Source: Gnomoniopsis sp. IMI 355080 (taxonomy: Eukaryota; Ascomycota; Sordariomycetes; Diaporthales; Gnomoniaceae). Taken from it: DNA of 64,000 bases. This document shows positions 21,724 to 32,490 of the stretch, one piece after another. A model generated the notes under the pieces. It made no database searches. It saw only the letters and a program-made list of their open reading frames with translations, and was not told where the DNA came from. A program made the position numbers and the translations under genes. Positions within the stretch are counted from its first letter, which is position 1, and each line of letters starts with the position of its first letter. The stretch is from the NCBI GenBank assembly GCA_027946555.1, contig JAPEVC010000044.1, positions 62,001-126,000 on the forward strand, in the 5' to 3' direction.

Positions 21724-22863
21724 TTAAGCTTTCTGCACCGCGTTCGGAGCTGTCTCGCCCGTATCATGCAAATCCTCTTTTCTGTACGCCCAATTGTCCG
21801 GAGCAGTCAGCTCTACTTCTGCCCATGCCAATGCCTTAGGCTTGTTGTCATAATCCACAATCTTTCCATTCTCGACGTGCTTGCGCAATGGGGCGTTGAT
21901 ACGACGCTCTTTGAGCCACTGTAGGTTGACCGTCAGCATTTGTCTCGATCTTATCTGTTGAACTGGCCCAGTAAGGTAAGCAATTTGTTGACTCACATCC
22001 ACAACACGATCAAAGTTTTTACACGTATGTATTGTCCCTGGATGGACCAGTAGGCTGGTGTTTTCGATCCAGTCATATGTGAAGGCTGTCGTGTCAGCAT
22101 GGCAAGTGATGTACCGGCGTAACATCTCGATGCAATGATCGGTGTGCCACCACTTGTCATATGTGATGTTGCCGTTCTCATCAAGCCAAGAGGTGCCGTG
22201 GTAGCGGCCGGGGTACATCTTCTTCCGCAGCGAGTTCAGGCAGTGCATCGTGTGGGTGAAGGTCATCCCGACGACGAAGTCGTCTTCATAATTTTCGACG
22301 GCGACATGCTGTGAAAGGTGTGGTAGCTTTTCCGCTTCTTGTCGGTTGATCCGGACCATGGCCCCTATATGCTGCCTGTCAGTCGTGGTTTTCAGGCACA
22401 CAAACGGACTAGGACTCCTACCATCAAATTGATCCCACAGCTTATCCTTCTCGTCATTTGGCCACCCTTGATATTCGGACATTGGATTGCGATTGTCCAC
22501 CCCGTCATACATCAGTTCCGTCCGGTATTCTATGTGATCCTGGGCTAGTAAATATTGCTCCTTCGCGTCTCCATTGCAAAGATATCTACTCTGCAGACGC
22601 TCGGAAATGAAAGCAACGAACAGAATGATGCTCAAGGCCCAAGGAGCCAGGACACAGGAGAGTCTGAAGATCTTGGAACTGCCACTTCGTACGCTCTTTC
22701 CCGTGATATCTGGCTCGTCATATGGGACTAGATCTCCCTTAAAAGCCTGCAAGAAAGTTGCGGCCTCGTTGTGATCGTTCGCATTCCCCCCTTCCACATC
22801 TGTCTCACTGCCTTCGTCCACGCTGGCGGTCAGCCTTGTGTCTTCGGTGAGCTGGCGCGGCAT
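21724..22863 (-). CDS. UstYa-like (DUF3328) membrane-anchored oxidase family protein
   Basis: Three exons: 22863-22422, 22364-21997 and 21918-21724. The introns are 57 nt (gtagga...ATATAG) and 78 nt (gtgagt...CTACAG). Both introns are multiples of three, so the unspliced frame also stays open, but only the spliced protein (334 aa) keeps family spacing. It has an acidic N-terminus, one membrane segment (APWALSIILFVAFI, about 75-90) and a lumenal domain carrying both HxxHC motifs that define the family: HTMHC (followed by LNSLR) and HTDHC (followed by IEMLRR). UstYa/UstYb enzymes install oxidative cyclisations in ustiloxin-type ribosomal peptides; cyclochlorotine and other clusters use relatives. 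No precursor peptide with repeated Kex2 cores or other cluster enzyme is visible nearby, so its substrate is unknown. Confidence 0.9.
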   Translation of the reverse strand: MPRQLTEDTRLTASVDEGSETDVEGGNANDHNEAATFLQAFKGDLVPYDEPDITGKSVRSGSSKIFRLSCVLAPWALSIILFVAFISERLQSRYLCNGDAKEQYLLAQDHIEYRTELMYDGVDNRNPMSEYQGWPNDEKDKLWDQFDGRSPSPFVCLKTTTDRQHIGAMVRINRQEAEKLPHLSQHVAVENYEDDFVVGMTFTHTMHCLNSLRKKMYPGRYHGTSWLDENGNITYDKWWHTDHCIEMLRRYITCHADTTAFTYDWIENTSLLVHPGTIHTCKNFDRVVDVSQQIAYLTGPVQQIRSRQMLTVNLQWLKERRINAPLRKHVENGKIVDYDNKPKALAWAEVELTAPDNWAYRKEDLHDTGETAPNAVQKA

Positions 22864-23850
22864 ATTATGGACCTTCTCGGTCGTGATGGATGGGGTTTTG
22901 GAATGTCAGTGAGAATTTTGTGAAGTGGGATGGTGTCTTATCGTTGCAACATTCAACACGATTCGTCTCATAAGGTCAGGTATACCCTTAAAACTTCTGG
23001 CGTGCATTTTCTTGGATTTGAATGCATCAAGAGCTACATTGTGCGATGTCTCCATTGGCGGTCTTTTGTATGGATTATTTGCCGCTTACTCCATCAGGCG
23101 CTGAATAGTGATATCCTTTGAGGTCAAGAGGCGGGCCCGAGTGGCAAGCATTGCAATGTGCTTTTCCGGAACGCCTGAGGTCAATAATTTTGCTTGTATT
23201 CAACAAATTCCTGGCAGCCTGAGTAGTTTTGAGTGTGCATTCTCATGATCTATGATGTTGCAAGACGGAATTTCTTGCCAGGAGATGACGTTTGCCTAGG
23301 TATGGTGAGCCGGGTGGTTTGAACTACTGAAACGCCGCCAAAGTGTTCACCGGTCTGTTGCTGTACACACCTTCGAAACTCGCTTTAGGGTTCCAGCAAA
23401 TTCCAGGAAAACATTGACATTGTTGACAAAGGATCATACCGCATAAACTCCTGCCGCGCATTGATCCAACGGTGAAGCCTCTGGAGGCCCGTTGGTCCCC
23501 GGCCTTATCTCCGGTAGCCGCGCCGGAGGTGTGCGGTTTGGCTTTCCGCCAGAGTCTTATCGGAGTGCCCCGAGCTGTAATATTAGCAGCAGATAGCAAA
23601 GAATGGCGTGCCCTTACCACTTTCACTGGGTTTGAGCGATGTCACATTGATCTTGAATATGGCGATATAACTATTGGCCGGCAATTCCTTGACAGATGGA
23701 AGGGCACTTTGTGGTCATCGCCAGCCAACGGACACCAAAATCACCTCTGCTTTACTCTGATAAATGAGCTAGAATTTCCTGATCTTGGCTGAGCGATATT
23801 TGAGAATCTGGATTTTTGTTGTAGCCTAGCTTGTCTGCAGCCCAGGAAGT
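22864..23850. other. Divergent intergenic region, UstYa-like gene / permease
   Basis: 987 bp between head-to-head genes. No coding content is supported. Short GATA-type cores (for example TTATCT at 23508 and GATAG near 23590) lie upstream of the permease, and a CCTAGGTA element at 23295-23302. Confidence 0.5.
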
Positions 23851-25659
23851 ATGGCAATGTCCGAAAAAGTTGCCGCAAATGAGGCGGTGGCCTCCTCTGA
23901 TACGTGCCAGGCCACTTCGGAAAACACTTTGCACAACGGGAATGTCATTGGTTAGTGTTTGATGTTCTCTCTGACACTGATTCTCGTGTGACTGACCTCG
24001 TGCGTAGACGACGGTCTCCAGAGGGGTCTCAAAAACCGCCACCTGACCATGATCAGCTTCGGAGGTGTTGTAGGGGCCAGTATATGGTATGGCACCGGCT
24101 ACGCCATTGCGTACAGTGGCCCAGTCGGTGCTCTTATATGTTTCTTCATCGTCGGTGTGGACGTCTATTTTGTGATGCAGTGTCTCGGTGAGATGTCGAC
24201 GCTCTTCCCGGTACAGGGCGCGTTCATTGAGCTGGCGAGTCGTTTCGTGGATCCATCGCTCGGATTCAGCCTTGGCTGGAATTACTTTTATCTCTGGGTC
24301 ACCAATGTTGCCAGTGATTTCAACAACAGCTCCATAATCATGGGATATTGGACCGATAAAGTACCGACCTATGGTTGGATTCTGTTATGGTGGGCTTTCT
24401 ATCAAGGAACGTGTCTTCTGGGTGTGGTCGTCTGGGGTGAGATGGAATTCTACCTGGCCTGCTGGAAGCTCATGTGCATCCTTGGCGGATTTTTGTGCGC
24501 CATCCTGCTAAATACTGGCGCTATTGGCGGCAACTACATCGGTTTTGAATACTGGAGAGACCCGGGACCGATCGCCAACGGCATCAACGGATTCGGACAA
24601 TCGTTTCTGCTAGCAGCGGTCTACTATTGTGGGACGGAGATGCTGGCGATCACCGCGGCTGAGTCGAAAAATCCCTCGAGAGACTTGCCGAAGGCTATCA
24701 AGCAGACCTTTTGGAGAGTCCTTATTGTTTTCATGTGAGCCTTCCCCTCACCCGAGGCTGACATTTTCTTGCTGACTGTAGTATGCAAAAAGGGGTCTGG
24801 TCTTCTTCGCAGGGATTATAGTGCCCTCGAATAGTCCAGATCTACTGACTGCTGCGACAAAGTCAGGCACGTCTCCTTGGACGATTGCTTTCGTAAAGGC
24901 TGGAGTTCCCCAGATGGGCAATGTGGTGAATGTCGTGATGTGAGTTGCAAATCCTTGCCCAGCCCAAAATAGTTGATCCACGAGTCCTTTTCACTAATGC
25001 AGCTTGTCAGGATCACTGCACAGCTATCTTCTATGAACTCTGCTCTCTACGTCGCATCGAGGAGCCTTGTGTCGCTAGCAAAAGAAAGTCGCGCTCCTAA
25101 GTTCTTTGCGAAAACAACGAAAAACGGCACGCCTGTGAATGCCCTCGTCTTTTCCAATCTGCTCGGTCTGATCGCAATGCTGAATTACAAAGCCGGTCCC
25201 GGAAAGGTCTTCAGCTATTTGATCACGATATCTGGCTCAGCCACCTACATCGCATGGGCCGTCATTGGTATCACACATATTCGATTTCGCAAAGGCTGGG
25301 CTGTCCAGGGACACCGAGTCGAAGACCTCCCCTTCAAAGCACTCTGGTATCCGTATGGAACCTTGTTTGTGGTATTCATCAATACGTTCCTGGTGATCAT
25401 TGCAGGATACAGCGTTTTCGTTGATGGATTCCACGCCGTGGACTTTGTGATCAACTACCTCGTCATCGCGGTGTTCGTGGTATTATATTGCGGCTGGAAA
25501 GTCGTGAAGAAAACGAAGGTTGTACCCTTGCTAGAAATGGATCTCAAGACCGGAAGGAGGGGAATTCCCAGTATGGTCGTGGAAAGCGATGGCGACCAAG
25601 AAGATAAAACCATTCCCTTCTATGTCAAGCTAAAGGATTTGGTGTTCAGGAAAGTATGA
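23851..25659 (+). CDS. Amino acid permease (APC superfamily, fungal AAT type)
   Basis: A plasma-membrane proton/amino acid symporter by family. Four exons: 23851-23950, 24008-24734, 24793-24939 and 25011-25659, giving 540 aa, the usual length. About 12 hydrophobic segments begin at MISFGGVVGASIWYGTGYAI (TM1 region, near residue 48), the position of the conserved G-rich motif; GIIVPSNSPDLL and NSALYVASRSLVSLAKESRA match permease landmarks. Junction phases are 1, 2, 2. The second intron must end in AAAAAG (24791-24792) to keep frame; the more usual GTAG acceptor 11 nt earlier gives a frame that soon stops, so either an AAG acceptor is used or there is a small indel. The start could also be Met 23857. 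Substrate cannot be read from sequence. Confidence 0.9.
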
Positions 25660-26109
25660 CCGGCAAGCACGAATGGCAAAACATAAACACGTCGGACACA
25701 ATGGGGCACCCCTTCATGAATTTTCACCACGTCCTTGACAGTTTGTATCAGCACGTCAGCGACCATGCGCAGCGGATGCCCAGCGGGAAAGTCCAGGTAT
25801 GAAAGCAGATCTACTGAAGTCGAAAAGGATGAAATTGATTTGCTCCCGATATAAAATTTTCTAAGCTCGAGTAGGTTTATTACGTGCTGCTTGCTTCATA
25901 TCAGGCGCACGCCGGAAGCAGTGCCGGGTCCGGCCCGGGGAGCGGGTCACGAGCTTCACGGTTCCGGGTCCGAACTTTTCTCTGCGCACCCGCCATGTTC
26001 ATGTTAAATTCAACACATTCAACGCTCACTCAACTTACATTGTACATTTCACTCATCTCTCATCATTCCCAACCAGCCTTTCTCTCAATTACTTTTTCAG
26101 ATCAACAAG
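25660..26109. other. Intergenic, promoter of haloacid dehalogenase gene
   Basis: 450 bp, no gene. A GC-rich patch (25915-25965) is followed by a pyrimidine-rich leader (about 26030-26095) typical of fungal 5' UTRs. Confidence 0.55.
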
Positions 26110-26914
26110 ATGGCAACTGGCGGAAAACATGTCGTGTTCGACATTGTCGGCACCTGCGTCGGATATGAAGCCTTCTTCGAGGCCATCGAGGCACAAGCTG
26201 GGGAGCGCCTACGAGCGCACGGAATATCACCCAAGCTCTTCGCCTTCGCCTGGATGGAGTGTGCTGAGCGCGAATTCACCTTCCTCGACCTCTCGGGTCG
26301 CTACAAGCCCTACTGGCCCATCTTCCGGGCCCTCTTCCACCGTGTGCTGGCGCAAGTCGGCGTGCCCAACGTGCGCCAGCTCTTTAGCGACGAAGATGCA
26401 GAGATCTGCGCAAACGGCTACAAGGCGCTCAGGGCGAGGCCCGGTGTTCAGGAGGCATGGCAGAAGCTGAGGGATGCAGGTTTCACGGTGTGGGCTTTGA
26501 CCACGGGCGACAAGGAGAGGGTCAAGAATTACCTTGCCGGTGCAGGCCTTGAGGTTGCTGATGAGAACTTCTTCACTTGTGACGGGCTCGACGTTCGCAA
26601 GCCGGTGCCCAAGGCTTACCATTACGTCCTGGACAAATTCAGGGGCGCTGATCAGACTTGGTTCGCGGCGGCGCATATGTGGGACTCCTCAGGTGCCAAG
26701 GCAAACGGGTAAGCGAATTTGCATATTCTCTTTCCTCTGAATCCTCTTCGTTACCAATTTCGACCGACTAACGTTGTCCACTAGATTCAAAGCAGCATGG
26801 TGTTCGGCGTGGGAAGTGGAGCCTGTTCCCGAGATTTTTGGTGAGGTCGATGTAGTGGCGGATTCACTCGTGGAAATGGCAGAAGGAATCATCGCGGCAT
26901 CAAAAAAAGCATAG
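26110..26914 (+). CDS. Haloacid dehalogenase-like hydrolase, type II
   Basis: Two exons: 26110-26708 and 26785-26914; a 76-nt phase-2 intron with branch GACTAACG and acceptor CACTAG. 242 aa. HAD landmarks: motif I VVFDIVGTCVGY with nucleophile Asp 11, motif II ALTTGD (about 134-139), the Lys region RKPVPKAYHY (about 165), and AAHMWDSSGAKANGFKAAW (about 188-206), the fourth motif typical of 2-haloacid dehalogenases. The cap is helical. The second Asp of the DxD phosphatase signature is replaced by Val, as in dehalogenases rather than phosphatases. Members hydrolyse C-halogen bonds of short 2-haloacids, but many fungal copies have unknown natural substrates. Predicted cytosolic. Confidence 0.9.
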
Positions 26915-27160
26915 GGTTACAGAAATATTCAAGGGCTTAAAGCGTGATGGCGTTCGAATGAGAAAACTCAACAACACTAGTGTCATTGCTAAAGCACCCT
27001 CCGCCGGCATATGCTAAAAGCCTGACCCATATGGCTATGACAGTCTAGCCGCAGCGTGAATCTCTCAGCCAGACAGCAACTTGGGAATCAAGGGCACATC
27101 TGAGCGTTACTAAGCATTATGATTACTATTATGGTCAAGTCCTATTTATGAAGACTCCAG
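26915..27160. other. Short convergent intergenic region
   Basis: 246 bp between convergent stop codons; holds two 3' UTRs. Nothing else seen. Confidence 0.6.
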
Positions 27161-28239
27161 TCAGTCTGCCCGCACCTTTTTCATGCCAGAATCTCCGTAC
27201 ATGCGACCCCAGCTTCTCACTTGGCGATCCATATCCCCTCGTATAAACACCATCACAAGCAACATGATCGATCCAAGAATCCCGTCCAACAGGCCTTTCC
27301 AGAAACCACCCCTCCCGCTTCCACCGAGTATGCTACACATGACAAGTCTGGTCTGCCAATCGGTGGTGATTAGCTCTTGACCACTTTCGAGACCTCGGAT
27401 GGCCCCCCTAGCGACCTCCTCTGCCGTTTGACCCCCATTTGGGCCCTCGAGCATCTTGGTAAGGTCTGATTTGATTTTATTCTCAGCCTCGTAAGACTCC
27501 GTGAGTATGGTCGCTGGGAAGACCGTGTGCACTTTCACAGCAGCGGAGTCTGGATTGGCAGCGGCGTAAAGCTCCATCTCCTGTGACAGCTCATCGGAAA
27601 GAGCCCTGATCGCCGCCCTGGTTGGACTGTACGGTGCGTATCCAGCAATCGGATAGAATGCGAGGAAGGAACCAGTCAAGATAAGATGACGGGCTGCTGG
27701 TCTCTTGGCCGACGCTTCGGGCCTGCGAGGCTGCTCCGCACCCGGCCTGAGCCAGGAACGCAAAGCGGCGTGTGATGTATAGACAGCGGAGAAGTAGTTC
27801 GAGTCCATTTGCGACCGAAATGCGGACACGTCGGTGTCGACGAAGAGTGTGGGATGCGAGGCTCCAGCGCAGCACCAAACGACGTCCGGTGGCGAGCCGA
27901 GATTCCATTTCGTGACCTCATTTATCATACGCTGAGCTTCTTCATAGCTGGTTAGATCGACGCTGAGATGATGAAAACGCTGCGATTCAGACATTGCCGC
28001 CGCGCGCATGTATTCGGTGCCTTCAAGTAGCCTCTTCTCGTCTCGCGCGGCCAAGACGACGTTTGCGCCCTTCGCTGCAAGCTGCCGTCCGGCTTCTAGA
28101 CCCATTCCTCGGGAAGCTCCTGTGATAAGGACAGTCTGTCTCCGCGTGTCAGCTAGGACGGCTTCTATGCTGAGGATCAGCACCTACTACTTACTCTACC
28201 CTCGACGGGGAACGCGTTTGTCGACAGGGCTCCTCCCAT
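27161..28239 (-). CDS. TSC10: 3-ketodihydrosphingosine reductase homologue (SDR family)
   Basis: By family, reduces 3-ketosphinganine to sphinganine with NADPH on the ER membrane, the second step of sphingolipid synthesis. Exons 28239-28195 and 28135-27161 with a 59-nt phase-0 intron (gtaagt...GAGACAG), giving 339 aa. The N-terminus reads MGGALSTNAFPVEGRTVLIT and continues with the cofactor motif GASRGMGL. The catalytic region is LILTGSFLAFYPIAGYAPY followed by SPTR: Ser and Tyr are in place, but the YxxxK lysine is Arg. The C-terminal tail has one or two membrane segments (LLDGILGSIMLLVMVFI) and a basic end, as in Tsc10/KDSR. The first exon and tail make the assignment firm; the Lys-to-Arg change makes activity uncertain. 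Confidence 0.88.
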
Positions 28240-29477
28240 GATTGCAGAGTGTATGACTATCGTGGTTCACGGAACGAAGAGAAACGATCTTGGCTACAAA
28301 ATCAGTCCAGGGTCTTTGGTCCACAATTGAGAAGATTTCGAGACTGGGTCCTCTGCTTACCTACCTAGGCAGGCGCTCAGGTAGATCTCCTTGCTAATTG
28401 AGGCGAGTAAATGGTTCCCTTGACCGGGTAGGATATCAGGTATGCAAAACGTTAGGAAAGTGATTTCATATGTATATATCAAACCGATCAACTGGTTGTA
28501 CTACGTTGCTAATAGCCTGAAAACTAGACGACTTACAGGCCACTTGTATCAGAAAATTCATGACACGAAGGCGGTAAAGCGGCATGTCGGCCCACCAAAT
28601 GTGGGTTTGGTGTGGACACTTTAGGACTGACCGCAACCTCCAGTAGCATTGCATCCTCTAAGAATAGAATTTGACCCCAGCTACGCTTTTAGGCAGCACA
28701 GCTGGCTTTTTGCGTACCTACCCTCGCCAAACTTGGAACTATGGAGCCCGAGGTCCAGCCAGGATCGAACAATCGGTAAGGTAAGAAAGATGCATATCGA
28801 AGCAGTCGTGTTTTGTACATCTGCACTAGAGTCTTTGCTTGGGGGAAATAAAAATTGGAAGAAAAGCTATTGCCGTCGAGACGTGGTGCTTTCGAGACGT
28901 CCAGGCATCCTCAGCGATAATATCGAACGCAAGCTCATCTAGTATCTTGGCTACCAGGCTAGCAAGTCATCAAATATAAATGGCTTGTCATGTCAATCCG
29001 CCTTTCCTTCACTTCTCGAAAGTTTGAAAATTACGTTACTTGACGTTGCTGCGTGATTTATTTTGCAGTGTTGGAACGCGGAGATAGAAACTGCTGTGAG
29101 AAGTGTGGGCGCCGTTCGACTCTTGCAAGCTCGCTTATGAGCCCGTCGTGCGGCATGATCCAGCCCGATTTGGCAAAATCGACATCGGTCATCGCAGGGT
29201 TCCGCTTCCTTCTCTTGTCAGATGTCCATTGAAGTGGCTCTGCGATTGCACTAGTCTGTTATCACGGCCTATGAGAGCCTGAAGCAATTCAGGATTGCAT
29301 CAAGAGGACCCAGGGAGCTGAGTGAGATCATATAGTATTACAATGGACTTACTGGCTATAGACAGTGCTTGCAATGGTCATTGAAGTACATATGTAGTTG
29401 TGACCCATCGTGAAAATCCCGGTACTCACCCGTGGGACTCTGTCCCCCACCAGTGAGTGAGTCCTGGGCAAGATACC
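28240..29477. other. Divergent intergenic region, no gene seen
   Basis: 1.2 kb between the reductase and the PTH11-like gene, head to head. It contains TACCTAGG at 28362-28369 and AT-rich patches. No coding segment is supported. Confidence 0.5.
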
Positions 29478-30929
29478 ATGGCGAGCGCACAATCCCATTC
29501 AAGTGCAAATGCGCAAGAGAATGAAGTCACGATTGTTGGTGCTACCATGATCGTCCTCGCGGTGATTTCGGTAATTTTTCGATTTTATACTCGATATCGA
29601 ATGAAGACCGCGCTGTGGTGGGATGACTGGATGGCACTCACTGCCGTTCTGCCCGCTGTGGCAGCGGGCGTTCTCGTCCTAGCCGGTAAGTCGACACTCC
29701 AGAATGGCTCGCATTGAGGTTATTGTCTGAGTCCCATGCATTCCAATAGATTCTGACAAGCAGTCTCCTTTGTAGCCTCACTCGTAGATCCAGACGCAGC
29801 CTGGTTACTCACCGAGTCGGATCCCAACTACAAATACACCGCAGAGAATCAAAAGGATCTTCAGCTTTCTTTTGTTGCCGATTGCCTATATTTCAGTATT
29901 GTCTGCGCAGCAAAAATCTCTCTATTACTCATGTACAACCGCATATTCAGAGTATCTAGATCATTCAAGATTCAGGCAACTGTTGTTGGAGTAGTTGTCA
30001 TCCTGTTCTGGTTGGTAGTCCCCCCCCCCCGACACCCCAGTGACCAAGGTCCAGTCAAACATACACACCAGGCCATGGCCCAAGTAGACGGCCTTCTATG
30101 TTGAAATTACTGACACACCGTTTCAGGGTGGCCACCACATTTGCTACTATCTTCAACTGCTGGCCTGTAGAGTGGAGCTGGCTAAACAGCCTTAGTCCCG
30201 CTCCGTATTGCATAAACTACAATGTCTTCTGGCTCATCGCTGGTATTATAGAAGCAGTTTTTGATGTGATTATCATCATTCTACCGATAAAACAAGTCAT
30301 GAAGCTGCAGCTCTCTCCACGAAAGAAAGTCGCGGTAATGTCAGTCTTCCTGCTCGGCGCTTGTGGTATTATAACCGGCATCGTCAAGGTCGTAGAGGGC
30401 TGGGCACCCGGTCAACGATCACCGCACTGGGATAAGACCGAGATCTGGTCATCTGTACATGGTGAGTTTAACTGGATTTCATACCCAGATGCATCGTAAC
30501 TAGGTATTGGCACGTGGATGCTGACGTAAAGAAAACCCAGCTGCTATGGGCATCCTCTGCGCATGTCTTCCAGTATGCTGGCCTCTCATTGCGCGCCGCG
30601 CCAGTGTCACTTCTCGAAACAGGCATGCCCACAGCCGAAATCGTTGGACAACATGGTTGCGTGATCACAAGCCCAGCCTTAGTTGGTCATGGGGGAGCGA
30701 TACGAAGTGGGAGTCGAGGCACTCAACAAGAGATGATCGGATCGATATTGAAGCATTGCCCTTGGACGAATATTGCTTGCCCCCCTCGCCACAAGATTCC
30801 CGGTCTGACCTACATGTACTGTCAAATGCGCATATTCGGGTTGAGCGATCTATTCAAGTTGAAGTGGAGTATGCACAAGATGCAGGTGTTGATACGAATA
30901 TTTCCAAGGGTGGCGGCAACTATTCATGA
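29478..30929 (+). CDS. PTH11-like / rhodopsin-fold integral membrane protein
   Basis: Four exons: 29478-29685, 29764-30010, 30127-30461 and 30541-30929, with phases 1, 2, 1, giving 392 aa. The hydrophobic half has about seven membrane segments, starting with ATMIVLAVISVIFRFYTRYR and the conserved WWDDW, then SIVCAAKISLLLMYNRIFR, VVGVVVILFW, VFWLIAGIIEAVFDVIIII, VAVMSVFLLGACGIITGIVK and GILCACLPVCWPLIARRAS; FATIFNCWPVEW and DKTEIWSSVHAAM are family signatures. The last 110 residues are a hydrophilic cytosolic tail. No CFEM domain is present, unlike Pth11 itself. Related proteins are candidate G-protein-coupled surface sensors. Intron 2 (116 nt) uses donor GTTGGT and carries an 11-C run; ATG 29478 is preceded by an in-frame GTG but has no better Met. 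Confidence 0.88.
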
Positions 30930-31586
30930 GCAATACTGATAGCTTGCTGTAAAATTGTAAACGTCGAGATCACATCCAAATTTTCGTATATAATCATGAA
31001 CCTTCAGGGTTGATAGCACTGATACCAATGACGCACAGGTTGTTACTCGTATGGAGTAAGCATGTTAAGCTTTCTGAATAGTTCTATGCATAGCGTCCAG
31101 AGCTGTCCAGGAGCTTCTCAGTGTGCCTGCCTACATTATCTAAGTCTCATCCAATTTACTATGATTTCAGAACAGCTCAACCGCCTGTAGGTAGCTAAGA
31201 CCTCCATAAAATCTGTGATGAATGGTGACCTGGTTCTAGCACAATCACAAGCCAGGCTAACCTTAGTTTTATTCACAAAACCCAGGTGAGCACATGTCAG
31301 AACGCTAATTGGAGATAGTCTCAGGAACGATTTTAAGGCAGTCACCATCTGCAATAAGGGTGAATATATATGAGGATAGGTTGCTGTTGTGATTGATGCG
31401 CTAATCACCTTCAGAAACCGCTGTTTATTTCAATCCATGGTTTCTTCCTCTTCCATAAAGAGAAAAGGGCAATCCCTTCTGCCATATCCAACAGCCTTCC
31501 CAGCATTTGACACTGTCTTACTATTTGAATACACTTGCAAAACTGCATTTATATTTCGAAGGTCTGTATTAAAATACATACCAGCC
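30930..31586. other. Intergenic, no gene seen
   Basis: 657 bp, fairly AT-rich. The frame of the next gene is open upstream of its Met but reads hydrophobic, non-conserved text, taken as 5' flank. Confidence 0.5.
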
Positions 31587-32348
31587 ATGGCACAACCCAA
31601 CGGCAACAAACAAACCACCAGGGCTCACTCTGCATCATCGTCATCTCAATACACAGCGACCATAGAGACCCTCAGTACGGACAGCAAAGCCACAGATAAA
31701 TTTGCACCAACAAGCAACTCTCAAGCAACATCCACGTCTGCTTCCGAGTCTGCAGCATTTGCACACATTCATGTGATAAAGGCCTCCAGTGCGCTCTCTG
31801 ATTCTGACTCTACTGCGGACGACCCTCAGGATAACTACGAGTGCCTATACATACCACCTGCGCGAGATCTTCATGGTAATCACGAACGTGCGATTACAGG
31901 GTCATCTTCTGAACAAAGTTCTGTCTTTCGTGGACCAATGGACCTCGTCTGGCATTCGCGACAACCAGCTGACTTGCTGAATCGCCCATTGGCTTTGCAT
32001 GAGGCCCGATCGTTGCTCAGCGAAAGCAGTCAACGAACCAACCGAGATGGTCATATACCCTGGTCTCGGCGAAAGTTGGACCCAAGTTCGGTCACCCAAA
32101 TGACTATTGATCCGCGAAAGTTGTCCCTCACGGAACAAGGACAAGACGCAAGAATCAATTCCATCGATAAAGAAAAGGAGAGCCCAAGATCACAACCAAG
32201 GCAAAAAAGACGGGAAAGAGCACCAAGAGCAAGATGGACAGGAAAATCTGTCTTCGGACCCGGAGACCGCTCCACAACACACAGGTCTGATCAATCCCGC
32301 CGTCATAAACATAATCGCAATGGGCACGCTCGGGATAAGGAGTCCTAG
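31587..32348 (+). CDS. Ser/Thr/Gln-rich hypothetical protein
   Basis: Single-exon frame of 253 aa from ATG 31587 (AGCCATGGC context; the frame is open further upstream to 31389). N-terminal half is rich in Ser, Thr and Ala (SASSSSQYTATIETLSTDSK) and looks disordered; the C-terminal 80 residues are strongly basic and Arg-rich (RQKRRERAPRARWTGK; SRRHKHNRNGHARDKES). No domain, signal peptide or membrane segment. Composition is protein-like and the frame is long for this base composition, but no homology is recognised, so it may be a lineage-specific gene or a chance frame. Confidence 0.42.
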   Translation: MAQPNGNKQTTRAHSASSSSQYTATIETLSTDSKATDKFAPTSNSQATSTSASESAAFAHIHVIKASSALSDSDSTADDPQDNYECLYIPPARDLHGNHERAITGSSSEQSSVFRGPMDLVWHSRQPADLLNRPLALHEARSLLSESSQRTNRDGHIPWSRRKLDPSSVTQMTIDPRKLSLTEQGQDARINSIDKEKESPRSQPRQKRRERAPRARWTGKSVFGPGDRSTTHRSDQSRRHKHNRNGHARDKES

Positions 32349-32490
32349 AAGATTGATTCATATTCAATTTGCAGCACGGCAACGCTCAAGGCCATCATGC
32401 TCTGGTAGCTCTTAGGAGAACCGAAATTCGGTAGCTGCAAGGCTCGTGGATCCGATGCTAGCTGTCAGTACCTTGGTCCCGCAACTTAAC

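Noticed and set aside
19889..29477. Possible secondary-metabolite or RiPP cluster around the UstYa-like gene, permease, dehalogenase and SDR
   Set aside because: The SDR is a sphingolipid enzyme homologue, the permease and dehalogenase are generic, and no precursor peptide, synthase or dedicated regulator is present.
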